Assembly: GCA_018268955.1 (NCBI GenBank)
Contig: JAFDVO010000005.1
Span: 62,001 to 126,000 of the forward strand
Direction: 5' to 3'
Source of the DNA: Acidobacteriota bacterium
GTDB lineage: Bacteria > Acidobacteriota > Vicinamibacteria > Vicinamibacterales > CAVVIG01
DNA: 64,000 nt
How positions within the stretch are numbered: position 1 is the stretch's first letter; each line of letters begins with the position of its first letter. Shown here piece by piece: positions 61,846 to 64,000 of this stretch. The notes beneath the pieces were generated by a model. It was given only the letters and a program-made list of their open reading frames with translations, made no database searches and was not told the DNA's origin. The position numbers were made by a program, and so were the translations under genes.

Positions 61846-62548
61846 ACCTCCACTCGTGCGCCGCACCGCCGGCGGACTCGAACGCGTCACGCCAGGCCGA
61901 CCACCACGGCGCCACGAACCCCGCGAGCGGCTCGATGACGACCACATGGCCACCGCTGGAGGCATGATCGAGCAGCCGCGCAAGCAGCGCGTCGCGCGAG
62001 GGGGCCTCGTCGATCTCGTTGACGGCAAATGCCAGCAGCACGCCCTGCCCGCGCGCGGACGCGCGCGCGGGCGCACGAGGCGCCGGGCCGCGTGACGACT
62101 GCCCGGTGCAGGTCACGCGCGTCAGATCGTCGACGCGGAGCGTCGCGCGATACGCCAGATCCGCATAGGTCCGTCGCGCTTCCTCGATCGCCCACGGATG
62201 CCGGTCGATGCCGACGACACGGGGCGGACGATCGCACGCTGCCACCCACCCCGCCCCTGATGCGCCGGTGCCACAACCGAGGTCAGTGATGCTGGACACG
62301 GTCGTGAACGGCGCCCCGAGCTGACGCACCACCTCGCGAACGAGCAGGAAGTGCAACGGTCCGTAGAAGAGGGCGAATGCTGCGCGCTTGCCCGCGCCGG
62401 AGAGCGCCGCACCCTCTTTCAGCCTCGACCGTCGCTCGACGTACGTGGACGACAGCGCACGGAGCGCGCGTGCCACTTCCTGGAAGGTGAGGTCCGCCAA
62501 CTGCCGCGCTTCGAGCGCGGCGACCCATCGTTCGAATGACTCGTCCAT
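61754..62548 (-). CDS. SAM-dependent methyltransferase
   Basis: Protein of 264 aa. A helical N-terminal part (about 1-70) is followed by a class I methyltransferase motif SSITDLGCGTGASGAGWVA and a second motif VVGIDRHPWAIEEAR. GHVVVIEPLAG marks a late strand. ATG 62548 is chosen; an upstream ATG at 62620 adds residues with no family look. Substrate unknown; related proteins act on ribosomal small-subunit or small molecules. Confidence 0.75.
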   Translation of the reverse strand: MDESFERWVAALEARQLADLTFQEVARALRALSSTYVERRSRLKEGAALSGAGKRAAFALFYGPLHFLLVREVVRQLGAPFTTVSSITDLGCGTGASGAGWVAACDRPPRVVGIDRHPWAIEEARRTYADLAYRATLRVDDLTRVTCTGQSSRGPAPRAPARASARGQGVLLAFAVNEIDEAPSRDALLARLLDHASSGGHVVVIEPLAGFVAPWWSAWRDAFESAGGAAHEWRFRISLPAIVEKLDRAAGLNHRELKARSLSI

Positions 62549-62710
62549 GTACGGTCGGTGCTTCCTCTCACCGCGTCCAGAGCAGTACACCTGCTCGCTG
62601 TCGTACGCATAGCCGCGCACCGGTCAGACCAGCCCGGCTGCGCGTAGTCCGGTATCGCGCTTGCTATCTGCCTCCATTGTCGTGCTGATACGACGACAGG
62701 AGGACTCTCG

Positions 62711-63106
62711 ATGCGAACGATTCGTACGCTGCTCGTAACCACGCTCGTCTCCATGCTGGCGGTCACGCCGTCGGTGTTTGCCCAGGAACGTCACGCGGTG
62801 AATCCATCCGCGCTGGCGCAGACGGTGACGGATCAGGTGGCGAAGCAGGATGCCGACCGCGCCACCATCCACGAGGCGCTCAGCCGCCCGGAGGTCCGTG
62901 AGCTCGCGGCGAAGTCCGGCGTGAACCTCGATCGGATGCAGGCATCCATCGACACGCTGAGCGGCCCGCAGCTGGCACAGGTGGCATCAGCGGCACAGCA
63001 GGTGAACCAGGCCTTCGTCGGCGGTGCTTCGACGGTCGTCATTTCGACCACCACGATCATCATCGCCCTCCTGGTCGTCATCCTCATCGTCGTCGCCGCG
63101 AACTGA
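62711..63106 (+). CDS. PA2779/DUF6627-like small membrane protein
   Basis: Protein of 131 aa with a signal peptide (about 1-25, ending VFAQE), a helical middle (ALAQTVTDQVAKQDADRATI, then LDRMQASIDTLSGPQLAQVA) and a C-terminal membrane helix (about 108-129). Matches the PA2779/DUF6627 layout. AGGAGG precedes the ATG. It is followed by a C39-like peptidase, the same order as in PA2779-PA2778 pairs. Confidence 0.75.
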   Translation: MRTIRTLLVTTLVSMLAVTPSVFAQERHAVNPSALAQTVTDQVAKQDADRATIHEALSRPEVRELAAKSGVNLDRMQASIDTLSGPQLAQVASAAQQVNQAFVGGASTVVISTTTIIIALLVVILIVVAAN

Positions 63107-63116
63107 CGCGGCGCGC

Positions 63117-64000
63117 GTGCGAATTGCCGGTTGGGTCGCGCTTTCGGGCGCGGCCCTCCTTGCTCTCGTCTGCGGCGGAGCCACCGCTGCCGCCCAGTCC
63201 CCGCCCGCCCAGCGCGTGGCGCTGGATGTGCCATTCCTGCCGCAGACCGAGGATCTGTGCGGCGGCGCCGCGACGGCCATGCTCTTCCGCTTCTGGGGTG
63301 ACCGCCACGCATCGGTCCGCCAGTTCGAGGCGCTCGTGGACCGGACCGCTGGCGGGATTGCGGACTCGGTGCTCATCGACGCGATTGAGCAACGCCAGTG
63401 GAGCGTGCACCGCCTGCCTGGGTCGGTCGAGGCGATCCGAGCCGAACTGGACGCCGGGCGCCCGCCGATGCTGCTCATCGAGGACCGCCCCGGACGCTAT
63501 CACTACGTCGTCGCCGTTGGCGCCGACGCCGCGCACGTGTTCCTCCACGACCCTACCTGGGGTCCGGCTCGCAAGGTACCCATCGGGACGCTCACGCACG
63601 CGTGGCGGCCAACGAACTTCTGGATGATCCGGGTCGTGCCGCAGGCGGGCACACCCAGGGTCCAGTCTTCAACGGCCCAGCCACAGGCTCCCGCCGCTAC
63701 GGCTCCCGCGCGGGAAGCCTCCTCGTGCGACCAGCGTGTGGATCGCGCGCTCGACGCGATCGAGGCCTCCGGGCTGGAACGTGCTGACGAACTGCTGCTT
63801 CCACTGACGCGTGAGTGTCCCGACGCGGCCGCACCCTGGCGCGAGCTGGCCGGCGTGCGTTTCGCGCAACGCAGGTGGGATGACGCCTCGGCCCTCGCCA
63901 GCGAAGCGCTCGCACGTGACCCGCACGACCGGTATGCCGCCGACGTACTCGGCTCGAGCCGCTTCATGCGGAACGACTTCGACGGTGCGCTCCGCGCGTG
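63117..64000 (+). CDS. PA2778-like C39-family cysteine peptidase with TPR, cut by window end
   Basis: Open to the right edge: at least 294 aa from GTG 63117. Signal-like start (ALLALVCGGATAAAQ), then a C39-like peptidase domain with Cys (FLPQTEDLCGGAATAML), His (GRYHYVV) and Asp (HDPTWGP), followed by a linker and TPR-like helices (RWDDASALASEALARDP). It lies 10 bp after the PA2779-like gene. Probably processes or anchors an exported product; the substrate is unknown. Confidence 0.8.
   Translation, partial: MRIAGWVALSGAALLALVCGGATAAAQSPPAQRVALDVPFLPQTEDLCGGAATAMLFRFWGDRHASVRQFEALVDRTAGGIADSVLIDAIEQRQWSVHRLPGSVEAIRAELDAGRPPMLLIEDRPGRYHYVVAVGADAAHVFLHDPTWGPARKVPIGTLTHAWRPTNFWMIRVVPQAGTPRVQSSTAQPQAPAATAPAREASSCDQRVDRALDAIEASGLERADELLLPLTRECPDAAAPWRELAGVRFAQRRWDDASALASEALARDPHDRYAADVLGSSRFMRNDFDGALRA

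Noticed and set aside
1..64000. CRISPR array or rRNA genes
   Set aside because: No regularly spaced direct repeats, cas genes or rRNA sequence were seen.

Overview
The window looks like a chromosomal stretch of a GC-rich Acidobacteriota bacterium, probably class Vicinamibacteria (inference). The grounds are Oar-type TonB-dependent receptors with a carboxypeptidase-regulatory N-terminus, Tat-exported amine oxidase, DUF5916, secreted cytochrome c/copper proteins and the PA2779/PA2778-like pair.

Left and centre (about 1-41,200) form a large accessory region that runs up to a tRNA-Ser(GCT) gene at 41,208. It opens with a CHAT protease (cut by the window edge) and an S41 protease. Next comes a two-gene cassette: a sacsin-like GHKL ATPase and an AlbA_2-HEPN protein. 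A sigma/anti-sigma pair on the minus strand follows. From 7,834 to 32,664 lies an integrative conjugative element (ICE). It carries a Trb-type type IV secretion operon (trbC-D-E-G-I-J-J-L-F plus small membrane proteins), a Replic_Relax-like protein, a long inverted repeat that may be oriT, an RHH protein, the TraG coupling protein and the TrbB ATPase. It also has a UvrD helicase/PIN nuclease cargo pair, a RepB-type primase, DUF932 and unknown proteins separated by hairpin-rich spacers, a pair of SpoVG-like proteins, an excisionase-like protein and a tyrosine integrase. No classical relaxase was recognised.

Beyond the integrase (32,718-40,820) are a glycosyltransferase, an unknown protein and a plus-strand cluster built round a ubiquitin-like toolkit: JAB peptidase, E2-like protein and E1-like ThiF protein. 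Two Cys-rich mini-proteins, a TPR protein and two small unknown proteins precede it. No ubiquitin-like protein with a Gly-Gly tail is visible. The JAB and E1 proteins each carry a similar E2/RWD-like extra segment. A short reading frame next to the tRNA resembles a leftover integrase tail, so the region may be a composite island.

Right of the tRNA the sequence looks like ordinary chromosome: a DUF892 ferritin-like protein and a large catalase (oxidative stress), a DUF5916 outer-membrane-type protein, an amidohydrolase, secreted DsrE-like and RidA-like proteins, and a TonB receptor with a Tat-exported flavin amine oxidase. Then come a secreted unknown protein and a cytochrome c/copper-monooxygenase-like protein, a histone H1-like protein, an NmrA-like oxidoreductase, a PolX-like PHP protein, a methyltransferase, and a small secreted protein followed by a C39-like peptidase that runs off the right edge.
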